Shown: positions 16,293-24,846 of the stretch, piece after piece
Layout of the letters: the number at the start of each line of letters is the position of its first letter
Position numbering within the stretch: position 1 is the stretch's first letter
Assembly: GCF_031458235.1 (NCBI RefSeq)
Contig: NZ_JAVDYB010000001.1
Coordinates: forward strand, 6,328,501 to 6,392,500
Direction of reading: 5' to 3'
Length of the DNA: 64,000 nucleotides
Source: Catenuloplanes atrovinosus
GTDB lineage: Bacteria > Actinomycetota > Actinomycetes > Mycobacteriales > Micromonosporaceae
Program-made: the position numbers and the translations under genes
Notes under the pieces: model-generated
Databases searched by the model: none
Seen by the model: only the letters and a program-made list of their open reading frames with translations
Told to the model about the DNA's origin: nothing

Positions 16293-18971
16293 TTATGCGT
16301 CCCTGTCTGCTTCCTGGTGCATGTCGTGCCCCGCCGCGCCCTGCTCTGCCGTCGCGGCGGACTTCTCGGCCGCCGCCGCGGACTGCACGGTCGTCGGCGT
16401 GCCGACCGCGGGGATCTCGGTGCCCGGCGCCGGCGTCAGCACCGCGCCGGGCGGCGGCGTGGCGGTGGCGCGCACCGCCTCGCTCCGCTGCTCCGGCGCC
16501 GGCTTCCCGGCGGCGGACTCGGGGGCCGTGGTCATCATGGCCTCGGCCGCGCGCCGGCCCCGGTTCGTGCCCGCCTGGAGCGCGGACATCAAACTGCGGA
16601 CCTGATCAGGGGTACGCGGTGCGGCCTCCGCCGGCGCGGGCTGCGCCGGCTGGCGCCCCGCGCGCAACTGCGGTGCCAGGCTCGCCTGGCGAACGCGCTT
16701 GGGCAGGCCGTCCATCGTGGTGGTCTCCTCCGGGTCGTCCCCCGGCTCCGCGTCCGTCGCCTCCCGCCCCGGCTGCGGCATGGCGAGCGTCGGCGCGTCC
16801 TCGCCGTCCTCTGTCTTTACATTCTCCGTGTCCGATGTGGCGGACGCGACCGGGGTCGCCTTGCGCCGCTTCGTCGACCGGCGGCCGGGCAGCTCCATCC
16901 CATCGACCACAACCGTGCCGATGGTCTCACCCGCCGGCCGGGCGCTGCGCGCGGGTTCGATCTCCCGCGGCGTGACCGGCCGGGCCTCGACCGCGTGGCC
17001 GTTCGCCGGAGTGGCCGGCTGCACCGCCGGCTGCGTGGCCGGCTGCGCCACGGCGAACCGGGGCAGCGACGGCTCGACCACGGTGACCAGCTCGCTCGGG
17101 ATGAGCACGACCGCGGTCACGCCGCCGTACGGTGAGACGCGCAGGCTGACCTGGACCTGGTGGCGCGCGGCGAGCTGGGCGACCACGAACAGGCCGAGGC
17201 GGGCGCTGTTGGCCGGATCGAACTCCGGCGGCTCGGCGAGCCGGCGGTTCGCGTCGGCCAGTTCCTCCGGCGTCATGCCCAGGCCGCGGTCCTCGACCTC
17301 GATCGCGTACCCGTTCGGCACCGGCTCGCCGCCGACCTTGACCCGGGTGTGCGGCGGGGAGAACGACGTGCCGTTCTCGATCAGCTCGGCCAGCAGGTGG
17401 ATCACGTCGCCGACCGCGCGGCCGACGACCGCGATGTCGTCCGCGACGCCGATGTCGACCCGCGCGTAGTCCTCGACCTCGGAGACCGCGCCGCGGACCA
17501 CGTCGATCATCGGGACCGGGTTGCGCCAGCCGCGGCCCGGGACCGCGCCCGCGAGGATCACCAGGTCCTCCGCGTGGCGCCGCATCCGGGTCGCCATGTG
17601 GTCGACCCGGAACAGGTCGGCCAGCTCGTCCGGGTCGGTGACCCGGCGCTCCATCCGGTCCAGCAGCGCGAGCTGGCGGTGCAGCAGCGTCTGGCTGCGC
17701 CGCGCGATGTTGAGGAAGACGTCGTTGAGGCCGCGGCGCAGCGCCGCCTCGTCCACCGCGGCCTGCACGGCCGTGCGCTGCACCTCGGTGAAGGCGTTGC
17801 CCAGCTGGCCGATCTCGTCGGTGCCGAACGCCAGGCTGCGCGTCTCCGCCGCGACGTCCACCTCGTCGCCGCGGCGCAGCCGGCCGACCACCTCGGGGAG
17901 CCGGTGACCGGCCAGGTCGGTGGCCTCCGCGCGCAGCTCGGAGAGCCGCTTTATCAGTGACCGGCCGACCTTGACGGAGATGACCAGCGACAGCACCATC
18001 GCGGCGAGGCCCAGCAGGCCGGCGACCGCGAGCAGGCCGAGGGTACGCACGGCGAGCGGCACCGCGTCCTCGGCCGCGCGCTCGGAGGTGAACTGCTCGA
18101 ACCCGCGCAGTTGCAGCGCGACCTGGTCGTAGGTGCGGGTCCACTCGGTCAGGCCGATCGGCACGGCCTTGCCGTCCGCGCCGGACGTTATGAGCGCGTT
18201 CTCCATGCTGTTCATGCGCTCGAAGACCGGCGACTGGATCAGCAGGTTGTAGCGCTGCCGCGTCTGCGCGTCGAGATCGGCCACGGCGGTGTCGTACAGG
18301 TACCGGTACGTACCGATGATCTGGACTAATTGACCGTGCTCACTGATGCCGAACTGCCCCGCGGTGGAGGCGCCGGCGACGAGCGCGTCCACCTGGCCGA
18401 GCACCTCGCGGGCGTGACCGAGCTGGGCCATCGCGCTGGCGCGGCGGCTGAGCACCGGGTCGTCGTACTGGCTGAGCAGGTCGAAGACCTTGAACATGTC
18501 GCCGATCACCGCGCTGTAGAACCGCAGCGCGCCCGGCTTGTCGACGTCGCGCGAGTCGATGAAGTCCCGCTGCCGGGCGATCGCGTCCAGCGAGGTGTAG
18601 GCGGTCGCCAGCCGGCGGTCCAGTTCGTCGCCGATGTCCGCGTGGTCCGCCGAGCGCTGCCGGAACTCCGCCATCGCCGCGTCCGTCCGCTTGCGCTGCT
18701 CGGTGAGCGCCTCGCTGTCCCTGCGCGCGGTGGGGGTGCTCGCGTTCCCGGCCAGGTAGACCAGGGACAGCCGGCGCTCCTGCTGCAGATCCGCCACCAA
18801 CTCCTCGCCGGGACGGCCGACCTGGTCGAGCACGTCCTGCGACGCCAGCAGGCGCATCGCCGGATCGATCGTCAGCACGGTGGCGAAGACCCAGAGGGCC
18901 AGCAGTGCCACGAGCGGCACCGACACCAGCGCGATGATCTTCGATCGGATCGACCAGTTCCGGATGTTCAT
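16293..18971 (-). CDS. cvnA: Conservon sensor histidine kinase with NIT-type extracellular domain (CvnA-like)
   Basis: An 892-residue membrane sensor. MNIRNWSIRSKIIALVSVPL begins the first membrane helix (about 10-35); an extracellular all-helical nitrate/nitrite-sensing-like domain follows to about 300, then a second helix (LLAVAGLLGLAAMVLSLVIS), HAMP, a dimerisation helix (QTLLHRQLALLDRMERRV) and a HATPase domain with LLAELIENGTSFSPP (N box) and EVEDRGLGM (G1). The last 300 residues are disordered, Pro/Ala-rich. No canonical HisKA box is obvious, as in other CvnA proteins. ATG 18971 has GAGG 5 bp upstream; the frame is open 28 codons further but without signal. It heads the cvnABCD operon. 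Confidence 0.93.
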   Translation of the reverse strand: MNIRNWSIRSKIIALVSVPLVALLALWVFATVLTIDPAMRLLASQDVLDQVGRPGEELVADLQQERRLSLVYLAGNASTPTARRDSEALTEQRKRTDAAMAEFRQRSADHADIGDELDRRLATAYTSLDAIARQRDFIDSRDVDKPGALRFYSAVIGDMFKVFDLLSQYDDPVLSRRASAMAQLGHAREVLGQVDALVAGASTAGQFGISEHGQLVQIIGTYRYLYDTAVADLDAQTRQRYNLLIQSPVFERMNSMENALITSGADGKAVPIGLTEWTRTYDQVALQLRGFEQFTSERAAEDAVPLAVRTLGLLAVAGLLGLAAMVLSLVISVKVGRSLIKRLSELRAEATDLAGHRLPEVVGRLRRGDEVDVAAETRSLAFGTDEIGQLGNAFTEVQRTAVQAAVDEAALRRGLNDVFLNIARRSQTLLHRQLALLDRMERRVTDPDELADLFRVDHMATRMRRHAEDLVILAGAVPGRGWRNPVPMIDVVRGAVSEVEDYARVDIGVADDIAVVGRAVGDVIHLLAELIENGTSFSPPHTRVKVGGEPVPNGYAIEVEDRGLGMTPEELADANRRLAEPPEFDPANSARLGLFVVAQLAARHQVQVSLRVSPYGGVTAVVLIPSELVTVVEPSLPRFAVAQPATQPAVQPATPANGHAVEARPVTPREIEPARSARPAGETIGTVVVDGMELPGRRSTKRRKATPVASATSDTENVKTEDGEDAPTLAMPQPGREATDAEPGDDPEETTTMDGLPKRVRQASLAPQLRAGRQPAQPAPAEAAPRTPDQVRSLMSALQAGTNRGRRAAEAMMTTAPESAAGKPAPEQRSEAVRATATPPPGAVLTPAPGTEIPAVGTPTTVQSAAAAEKSAATAEQGAAGHDMHQEADRDA

Positions 18972-19126
18972 CAGACCTCGTCCGCTGAGGGGTTCGGCAG
19001 GGCCGACTCGGCGCCTTCCCCGCTGGGCAGGATACGTAATCGACGGCGCGCGCACTACCTCGCCGGTGGCCCAAGTAGACGGACCGGGAATGCGACATGG
19101 CTCGCTGACCGGGAGTGATCAGGCAT

Positions 19127-19144
19127 TGACCGATCTTTCGGTCA
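19127..19144. promoter_or_regulatory. Inverted repeat between divergent genes
   Basis: TGACCGA-TCTT-TCGGTCA has perfect 7-bp arms. It lies 156 bp upstream of cvnA and 88 bp upstream of the gene at 19232. It could be an operator for either direction or a small hairpin. No regulator can be assigned. Confidence 0.4.
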
Positions 19145-19231
19145 GCCCGCGCGGCCGGTCGCGAAGAAACCCCGCGAAGGTGGATTGGCGATCACCGTCC
19201 GCCGGGCATTAGCCGGGGGAAGGAGGAAACC

Positions 19232-19828
19232 ATGTCCGGTACGCAGATCGCCGTCCTCATCGTCGTCGCCGTCATCGTCCTGGCCGTCGCGGGCGTCGCC
19301 GTCTACCTCGGCCGCAACCGCTCCCGCCGCCGGCTCCAGGAACGCTTCGGGCCCGAGTACGACCGCACCGTGGAGGAGTCCGGCAGCCGCGAGGCCGCCG
19401 AGAAGGACCTGCTCGATCGCGAGCGCCGCCACGCCGAGCTGACCCTGATCCCGCTCAGCGACGAGTCCCGTACCCGCTACACCACCGAGTGGGAGCGGAT
19501 CCAGGCCATGTTCATCGACTCGCCGGTCGCGGCGGTGGCCGAAGCTGATGAACTTGTGACCCAGCTGGTTGCCGAGCGCGGATATCCTACGGAGAACTAC
19601 GACGAGCAGCTCCGCCACCTCTCGGTCGAGCACGCCAACACGCTCGGCCACTATCGGGACGCGCACGAGATCAGCGTCGCCAGCGCCCGTGGTGAGGCGA
19701 GCACCGAGCAGCTCCGCAAGGCCCTCGTTCACTACCGCGCACTCTTCGGCGAGCTGCTGGAAGCCGACCCGCTGCCGCCGAACTCTCCCGCCAGTTCCAC
19801 CGAGAACACCCACACCAGCCACCGGTGA
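19232..19828 (+). CDS. Single-pass membrane protein of unknown function
   Basis: A 198-residue protein with one N-terminal membrane helix (MSGTQIAVLIVVAVIVLAVA, about residues 5-27), a basic stop-transfer patch (RNRSRRRLQ), then a soluble helical domain. The segment YTTEWERIQAMFIDSPVAAV AEADELV resembles the C-terminal domain of the next gene product (DRWREVQLRFVDDPAQAAAD), so the two share a domain. I recognise this only as an actinobacterial family of unknown function. GGGGGAAGGAGG lies 8 bp before the ATG. The next gene starts 12 bp after its stop, so the two probably form an operon. Confidence 0.85.
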   Translation: MSGTQIAVLIVVAVIVLAVAGVAVYLGRNRSRRRLQERFGPEYDRTVEESGSREAAEKDLLDRERRHAELTLIPLSDESRTRYTTEWERIQAMFIDSPVAAVAEADELVTQLVAERGYPTENYDEQLRHLSVEHANTLGHYRDAHEISVASARGEASTEQLRKALVHYRALFGELLEADPLPPNSPASSTENTHTSHR

Positions 19829-19840
19829 GGAGATCGTCCG

Positions 19841-21664
19841 ATGCGTTTCTTCCAGAGCGAGTCCCACCCCAAGCCTGACGACACGACCGACGACAACGAC
19901 CACGGCACCGACACCGTCCGCTCCGAGCCGGTGCCGGTGCCACGCGGCTCCGAGGAGAACGACGTGGCCGACGGCGGCACCCACCGCTCGCCGGACACCG
20001 ACCTCGACGGACGGCCCGGCGACGGTACGGACGCGACCGCGGCCGACCGGCCGCACATCTCCACCGGATTCACGGACTCGGACCCGACGGACACATCGGA
20101 CCTCTCGGACACTACCCGCCGGGATGACCCGGGCGCGGACGACTCGACGGCCGCGGACCGGCCGCACTTCTCCATCGGCGCGGTCGACCAGGACCCCGCC
20201 GGCCCGGACTCCACCGACCTGGACCGGGACGGCGACGACAGCTCGGTGCGGACCGGGGAGCCGGTCGACGCCGAGGTGGTCCCGGCCGGGACCACGGACG
20301 ACGAGCCGGTGTTCGTCGAGCCGGTGCCGCAGGAGACCGCGTTCGGCGCGGCCACGGTGGGCGGCGCCGTGGCGGCGTCCGAGCTGGCGGCGCGCCGCGA
20401 GATCGACGACCCGGACGCGCCGGCGGTGGCGACCGCCCCGGTGCCGCAGACCGGCGCCGAGCGGACGGACGCGTTCGGCACGCCGGTGGCGGCGGAGTCG
20501 CCGTCGGAGTTCGGCCGGGAGGGCGATCTGGCCGAGGAGTCGCCGTGGGACTCGCACCGGACCGGGGACGGCCCGGCCGGCACCGACGAGGCGGCCGAGG
20601 ACGAGGCCGCGCAGTCCCCGCACGATTTCGGCCGCGTGGGCGACACCGACGACGAGGCCGCGCAGTCCCCCCACGAGTTCGGCCGTGCGGGCGACGCGAC
20701 CGGCACCCACGACGCGACCGACACCGACGGCGCCGACGCGGATCGGGCCGAGGATTCCGGGACCGCGGCCGACCGGGACCCGGGCCACGTCGAGGGGTTC
20801 GGCACGGCCGACCGCACCGATGACGAGGGCTTCGGCACGGCCGACCGCACGGATGAGGACGAGGGCTTCGGTGCGGCGGACCGCACGGACGGGGACAAGG
20901 GCTTCGGTGCGGCGGACCGCACGGACGGGGACGAGAACGACAAGCCGCTTCGGGCCGAGAGCGTCGGGGAGCCCGCGCACATCGAGGGGTTCGGCGCGGC
21001 CGGCGCGACCACCACCACCGATGAGACCGCCGCGAGTGAGCGGCTGGCCGAGGAGGACCGGCCCGGGGACGAGGCGGACACGTCCGGTTCCGGACACACC
21101 GCGGCGCTCGGCGCGGCGGCGGCCGGTGCCGTGGCCGGGGTCGCCGCCGCCGGTGCGGTCGGCGCGGCGCGGGCCGCGCGATCGGCGGACTCCGACGACC
21201 ACGACACCCCGACCGGCACGACGGACCGGGACCGGGACGGCGACGGGCGCGTCAACGGCGAGCCGGCCACGCCGGTCACCGGCGCCGCGGTGCCGATCGA
21301 GCCGATCCCGGCGCCGGCCGACGCGGAGACGCGGGACGCGACCACCGTGGACGAGCCGGTCGAGCTGCTCCCCGGCGACGTGCCGGAGCAGCCCGCGCTG
21401 GCCGCGTTCTTCAGCGAGAGCGCGGCGAGCGACTTCCGCGACCGGTGGCGCGAGGTCCAGCTCCGCTTCGTCGACGACCCGGCCCAGGCCGCGGCGGACG
21501 CGGGCACGCTGGTCGACGAGGTGGTGGCCGCACTCAACGCGGCGATCGCCGAACAGCGCGAGGCACTCGGCGGCGCGCACGCCGGCGGCCAGAGCGACAC
21601 CGAGCAGCTGCGGGTCCTGGTCCGCCGCCAGCGCGACTTCCTGGACCGCATCCTCGGCCTCTGA
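19841..21664 (+). CDS. Large acidic repeat-containing protein, paralogous C-terminal domain
   Basis: A 607-residue, very Asp/Glu/Thr/Gly-rich protein with no signal peptide at the start (MRFFQSESHPKPDDTTDD). Residues 319-365 hold four tandem units of 11-12 residues of the type GFGTADRTDDE/GFGAADRTDGDK. A hydrophobic Ala/Gly stretch (HTAALGAAAAGAVAGVAAAG) around residue 420 could insert in a membrane. The C-terminal 85 residues (FFSESAASDFRDRWREVQLR onward) form the only conserved-looking domain, similar to the preceding gene product. Function unknown; the acidic part is probably disordered. GAGGAG lies 7 bp before the ATG. Antisense and alternative-frame long ORFs across it are composition artefacts. 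Confidence 0.82.
   Translation: MRFFQSESHPKPDDTTDDNDHGTDTVRSEPVPVPRGSEENDVADGGTHRSPDTDLDGRPGDGTDATAADRPHISTGFTDSDPTDTSDLSDTTRRDDPGADDSTAADRPHFSIGAVDQDPAGPDSTDLDRDGDDSSVRTGEPVDAEVVPAGTTDDEPVFVEPVPQETAFGAATVGGAVAASELAARREIDDPDAPAVATAPVPQTGAERTDAFGTPVAAESPSEFGREGDLAEESPWDSHRTGDGPAGTDEAAEDEAAQSPHDFGRVGDTDDEAAQSPHEFGRAGDATGTHDATDTDGADADRAEDSGTAADRDPGHVEGFGTADRTDDEGFGTADRTDEDEGFGAADRTDGDKGFGAADRTDGDENDKPLRAESVGEPAHIEGFGAAGATTTTDETAASERLAEEDRPGDEADTSGSGHTAALGAAAAGAVAGVAAAGAVGAARAARSADSDDHDTPTGTTDRDRDGDGRVNGEPATPVTGAAVPIEPIPAPADAETRDATTVDEPVELLPGDVPEQPALAAFFSESAASDFRDRWREVQLRFVDDPAQAAADAGTLVDEVVAALNAAIAEQREALGGAHAGGQSDTEQLRVLVRRQRDFLDRILGL
20795..20935 (+). repeat. In-gene tandem repeat (11-12 codon units)
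   Basis: Four units start at 20795, 20828, 20864 and 20900 (33, 36, 36 and 36 bp). The last two are identical except for the final AAG/GAG codon, suggesting recent duplication inside the acidic gene. Confidence 0.8.
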
Positions 21665-21677
21665 ACCCCCACACCTC

Positions 21678-21705
21678 GCGGCCGCCCCGATCCCGGGGCG
21701 GCCGC
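21678..21705 (+). terminator. Strong hairpin terminator after the acidic-repeat gene
   Basis: GCGGCCGCCCCG and CGGGGCGGCCGC form a perfect 12-bp stem with a 4-base loop, 13 bp after the stop codon. A short TTCCGTT follows. Probably also blocks read-through from the opposite-strand Tad operon. Confidence 0.8.
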
Positions 21706-21778
21706 TTCCGTTCCCGCGGAACGCGGTAGCCGCTCACCGCCGCGCTTGCCATGCACAGTGCGAGAGCCGCGCACGGGC

Positions 21779-21880
21779 GCGGCCCCCACACGCGTGCGGC
21801 CCCCACACGAGCGCGGCCCCCACACGAGCGCGGCCCCCACACGCGTGCGCCCCTCACACGCGTGCGGCCTTCACACGTGT
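21779..21880. repeat. Tandem repeat array, 17-bp period
   Basis: Six consecutive 17-bp units of consensus GCGGCCCCCACACGMGY (21779, 21796, 21813, 21830, 21847, 21864), then degenerate GCGGCAGCCGC units up to about 21920. It lies in the 295-bp gap between two convergent genes. The units are contiguous without spacers, so this is not a CRISPR array. Confidence 0.8.
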
Positions 21881-21959
21881 GCGGCAGCCGCGCACGGTGT
21901 GCGGCAGCCGCACACAGGTGCGCCGGACGGGGGTGACGGCGCGGCCCCTGGTGGATCGG

Positions 21960-23243
21960 TCAGTGGCGGGACGGGCGGCGGCGGTCGCGGAGGCCGAGCA
22001 GTGCGCCGACCTGCGCGCCCACCACGGCGGCGGCGGCCAGTACGGCGGAGACCGCGAGCGGGAGCGGGCCGCGGTCGTTGCCGTCCAGCCCCTTGGCGCC
22101 GTTGAGTCCGCCCAGCGGGTCCTCGCCCTGGTGCGGCGCCTCGGGCGCCCCCTGGCCGCCGGGCGCGGGAGCCTGGGTGGACGGCGCCTGGGTGGCCGGG
22201 GCCGGGGCGGGAGTCGGTGCCGAGGTGGACGGTGCGGACGTGCCGGGTGCGGGGGTGGCCGCGCCGCCGGGTGCCGCGGGCGTGGGGTCCGTGACGTCGG
22301 GGGCGGTGCCGGGCGGCGTGGCGGTGACCGGCGGCGGCGCGTCGACCAGGCCGGTCGCGTGCTCGCGTACCCCCCGGTCCTTGGCGTTCTCCGGCAGGTG
22401 CAGGAAGTCGCCGGCCCGGATCACGTCGGGGTCGTCGATGCCGTTGAGCTGCGCCAGCTCCGGGTAGCGCTCGAAGTCGCCGAGGTAGCGGTCCGCGATC
22501 GCGCCCAGGTAGTCGTCCTGCTCGACGCGGTAGACCGGGTCGCCGGGCAGTGCCTCCGTGGCGGGCGCCCGGTAGGCCTGGCCACCGGCCTCGCCCGCGG
22601 TGCCGCCCGCGGCCGCGTGCGTCGGGGCGCTCCCCGGCGTACCGCTCCAGGGGCCTTGGTCCCAGGCGCCGCTCGCGGCGACCAGGTCCGGCCGGGCCGG
22701 CGCGGCGCCGAATCCGGCGGTGTACGTGGGAGCGGCGCTCTGGTAGCCGACGTGCAGCGGCGTGTCGCCGGGGATGCCGATGCTCGGCGCCGCCGCGGCC
22801 GGCGCGACGCCGCTGGGCACGGTCTGCGCGGCGCCGAGGCCGAGCGCGGACGCGGAGGCCGCCGCGCCGGTGGAGACGATCAGCGTGACGGACGCGATCA
22901 GCGCGGTCGCCATCCGCTGCTGGGTGCGCATGCCGGGCAGGTGCGGCGCCGGTACGCGCAGCACCAGCGCGACCAGTTCGACCAGCACGGACAGCGTGAA
23001 CGTGAGCCAGCCCAGCCAGCCGACGAGCGCCAGCGCGCGCAGGAAGAGCTGCCCGTCGTCCGGGCTGGTCAGCGTCGCGACGGCCGCGTCCAGCGTGGGC
23101 AGCCGGTCCGGGATCGGGTTGCCGGCGACCGCGTAGAGCGCGATCGGCGCGCCGGCCAGCAGGCCGACGAGCAGCACGAGCCCGGCCAGCCCGGTCGTGA
23201 TCCGCCCGATCCTTCGCGGTACGGAGATCCGTGTGCTCGTCAT
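21960..23243 (-). CDS. Membrane protein with LysM domain, last gene of the Tad operon
   Basis: A 427-residue protein. Three membrane segments occur in the first 140 residues (TTGLAGLVLLVGLLAGAPIA; ALALVGWLGWLTFTLSVLVE; ATALIASVTLIVSTGAAASA). A LysM-like domain is at about 240-290 (YRVEQDDYLGAIADRYLGDF, DVIRAGDFLHLP). A Pro/Thr/Ala linker leads to a C-terminal helix (LPLAVSAVLAAAAVVGAQVG) ending in RRRPSRH. LysM proteins bind peptidoglycan, so this may hold the Tad machinery to the wall. It lies 23 bp after the last TadE/TadG-like gene. Related LysM-membrane proteins sit in tad loci of other Micromonosporaceae as far as I recall. Its exact role is unknown. Confidence 0.85.
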   Translation of the reverse strand: MTSTRISVPRRIGRITTGLAGLVLLVGLLAGAPIALYAVAGNPIPDRLPTLDAAVATLTSPDDGQLFLRALALVGWLGWLTFTLSVLVELVALVLRVPAPHLPGMRTQQRMATALIASVTLIVSTGAAASASALGLGAAQTVPSGVAPAAAAPSIGIPGDTPLHVGYQSAAPTYTAGFGAAPARPDLVAASGAWDQGPWSGTPGSAPTHAAAGGTAGEAGGQAYRAPATEALPGDPVYRVEQDDYLGAIADRYLGDFERYPELAQLNGIDDPDVIRAGDFLHLPENAKDRGVREHATGLVDAPPPVTATPPGTAPDVTDPTPAAPGGAATPAPGTSAPSTSAPTPAPAPATQAPSTQAPAPGGQGAPEAPHQGEDPLGGLNGAKGLDGNDRGPLPLAVSAVLAAAAVVGAQVGALLGLRDRRRPSRH

Positions 23244-23266
23244 ACCCTGTCGCCTTCTCTCGTAGG

Positions 23267-23707
23267 TCAGATGTCCTCGTCGGTCAGGAGTTCCGCGGTG
23301 GCGCTGCCGTTGACCGTGACCTGCTGCGGGAAGCCGAAGATGGGCAGCATCACCATGTCGTACGTCATCTGCACGTCCACCCGCAGGCAGCGTGCGGTGT
23401 CGGCGCAGCCCTCGCCCTGGGTGACCCAGGTCGCGTCGCCCTCCACCCCGGCCCGGTCCAGGTAGTCGACCGCGGCGTCGGCGGCGGCGGCCATGTCGAC
23501 GACCTTCAGGCCGGCGCTCATCGCCTGCGCGACGTCGATCTGCTGGCCGCCGGCCCGGGCCGCCTCCGCTGCGAGGTTGTCCGCGCGCTGCTGGGTGCGC
23601 AGCCGGCCGGCCGCGTCGAACGACAGGCCGATCATGACGAGCACCGCGAACAGCGCGATCGCCAGGAAGATGCTGACCCGGCCGCGGTCCCGCTCGGCCC
23701 CGGTCAT
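23267..23707 (-). CDS. TadG/Rv3655c-like pilus assembly protein
   Basis: A 146-residue protein with an N-terminal export helix, RDRGRVSIFLAIALFAVLVM, the form seen in the third minor-pilin-like protein of actinobacterial Tad loci. The rest is exported: FDAAGRLRTQQRADNLAAEA ARAG is the conserved TadG-type helix. Compared with the two TadE proteins upstream in the operon, the residue five places after the Gly of the signal is Phe instead of Glu. Its ATG overlaps the stop of the previous gene (ATGA). Confidence 0.85.
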   Translation of the reverse strand: MTGAERDRGRVSIFLAIALFAVLVMIGLSFDAAGRLRTQQRADNLAAEAARAGGQQIDVAQAMSAGLKVVDMAAAADAAVDYLDRAGVEGDATWVTQGEGCADTARCLRVDVQMTYDMVMLPIFGFPQQVTVNGSATAELLTDEDI

Positions 23708-24147
23708 GACCGGCTCCGGTACGTGTCCAGCACCGACTCGTAGGTGGCCTGCTTGGTCCGGTCGCCCGGCACGCCCGGGAACCCGAGATCGGCGAACGAG
23801 ATCACGCAGGTGACGGTGACGACCACGGACGCGGGCTGGCCGACCGGCGTAGCGAAGGCCCCGAGCAGCGAGTTCGGCGTGCCGTAGCTGATCACATTGC
23901 TGTTGGTGCACGTCACGTCCTGTTGCGCGAGCGCCTTCTCGGCGGCGGCGCGCGCGGCCGTGTCCGCCGAGGCGGCGTCGCGGGCGATCGAGGCGGCGCG
24001 GGCGGCGTCGTGCGCGGCGAGGTCCACCGCGTTCGTCGCGGTGGCGGTGCGGCCGACCACGAACGCGGTCACGATGAGCGCGATGAACGCCGGCGTCAGG
24101 ATGGCGACCTCGACGGAGACCGACCCGCGGTCGCGGCGGCGGATCAT
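23704..24147 (-). CDS. TadE family minor pilin (pseudopilin)
   Basis: A 147-residue TadE-like protein. The N-terminus MIRRRDRGSVSVEVAILTPA has the class III signal: basic residues, Gly, then Glu at +5, followed by the membrane helix FIALIVTAFVVGRTAT. The conserved helix AVDLAAHDAARAASIARDA follows, then an exported region containing two cysteines (VTCTNSN; VVTVTCVISF). It should be processed by a TadV-type peptidase and incorporated in, or help assemble, the pilus. Overlaps both neighbours by ATGA. Confidence 0.88.
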   Translation of the reverse strand: MIRRRDRGSVSVEVAILTPAFIALIVTAFVVGRTATATNAVDLAAHDAARAASIARDAASADTAARAAAEKALAQQDVTCTNSNVISYGTPNSLLGAFATPVGQPASVVVTVTCVISFADLGFPGVPGDRTKQATYESVLDTYRSRS

Positions 24148-24593
24148 CCGGCACCGCCCGGCTGGGTGAGGCGCTCGCGCGGCGCGCTGGCGGACTGGGT
24201 GACGGTGAGCGTCCAGCCCGGGATGACGGAGAGCGCGTTGCCGGTGACCACGCAGCTCACCTCGGTGTCCGTCTCGGTCACCGTGATGGTGGGCTGGGTG
24301 AGCCAGTCGCCCGCGGCCTTGATGAACGCGTCGGCGCGCTTCCAGCCGGAGCCGTCCTGCGCCTCGAACATCCGCTCGGTGGCGACCGCCTCCTGCGCGG
24401 CGGAGAGCGCGGTGGCGCGGGCCACGTAGACCGCGGCGATCTGGATGGCGCCGAACAGCATGAAGAAGATCACCGGCATCAGGACGGCCAGTTCGACCGG
24501 CGAGGCGCCGCGGTCGGGGCGAGGCGCGCGCGCCGGCCGCGCACGGTCCTCGGCGGACCGTGCGCGGCGTGCGGAGGCGTGTCCCGTCCTCAT
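24144..24593 (-). CDS. TadE family minor pilin (second copy)
   Basis: A 149-residue protein. An unusually long basic N-terminus of about 30 residues precedes the class III signal DRGASPVELAVLMPVIFFML, with Glu at +5 relative to the Gly. The helix TALSAAQEAVATERMFEAQD is typical of TadE. The exported part has one cysteine (VSCVVTGNAL). The start at 24593 is the first ATG after the preceding gene and leaves an 8-bp gap; the frame is open further upstream but overlaps that gene. Its stop overlaps the next tadE start. Confidence 0.85.
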   Translation of the reverse strand: MRTGHASARRARSAEDRARPARAPRPDRGASPVELAVLMPVIFFMLFGAIQIAAVYVARATALSAAQEAVATERMFEAQDGSGWKRADAFIKAAGDWLTQPTITVTETDTEVSCVVTGNALSVIPGWTLTVTQSASAPRERLTQPGGAG

Positions 24594-24601
24594 CGGCGGT
24601 A

Positions 24602-24817
24602 TCAGTTGGGGACGGCCGGGATGTTGCCGGTGTCGTGGTCCATGAACAGGTTGGCCTCGTTGAAGGCCCAGGCCAGGACCGCGACCGCGAGCGCGGCCAG
24701 ACCGGCGATGATGATGACGGTCGGCACCGGGCTGTCGCCGCGATCCCGGTTCTCGGGCCGGTTGAGGTCCGTCAGCCGGGCGGCGACGGCGGCATATGCG
24801 TGCAGGAACAGGGTCAT
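24602..24817 (-). CDS. Small membrane protein, candidate Flp-type pilin
   Basis: A 71-residue protein between the TadC and TadE genes, where Flp pilin genes usually lie. One hydrophobic helix, PTVIIIAGLAALAVAVLAWAF, follows a basic stretch ending DRGDSP. This resembles a class III prepilin, but the Glu expected five residues after Gly is Pro, so cleavage is uncertain. GGGAGG lies 7 bp before the ATG, stronger than for most of its neighbours, which would suit an abundant structural subunit. It could instead be an accessory membrane protein. Confidence 0.78.
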   Translation of the reverse strand: MTLFLHAYAAVAARLTDLNRPENRDRGDSPVPTVIIIAGLAALAVAVLAWAFNEANLFMDHDTGNIPAVPN

Positions 24818-24846
24818 GGTGCGGCCTCCCTTCGGGGGTTGTGGGG

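Noticed and set aside
19142-21580. Open frame of 812 codons antisense to the acidic-repeat gene
   Set aside because: Val/Gly/Arg-rich mirror of an Asp-rich gene. The sense frame has a ribosome-binding site, the paralogous domain and a terminator.
21779-21920. Possible CRISPR array
   Set aside because: Units are 17 bp, contiguous and without unique spacers; no cas genes are present.
19569-23465. Open frame of 1,298 codons on the plus strand
   Set aside because: It crosses two genes in another frame, a terminator and a tandem array, and is Arg/Thr/Pro-rich with no domain. It is a high-GC artefact.
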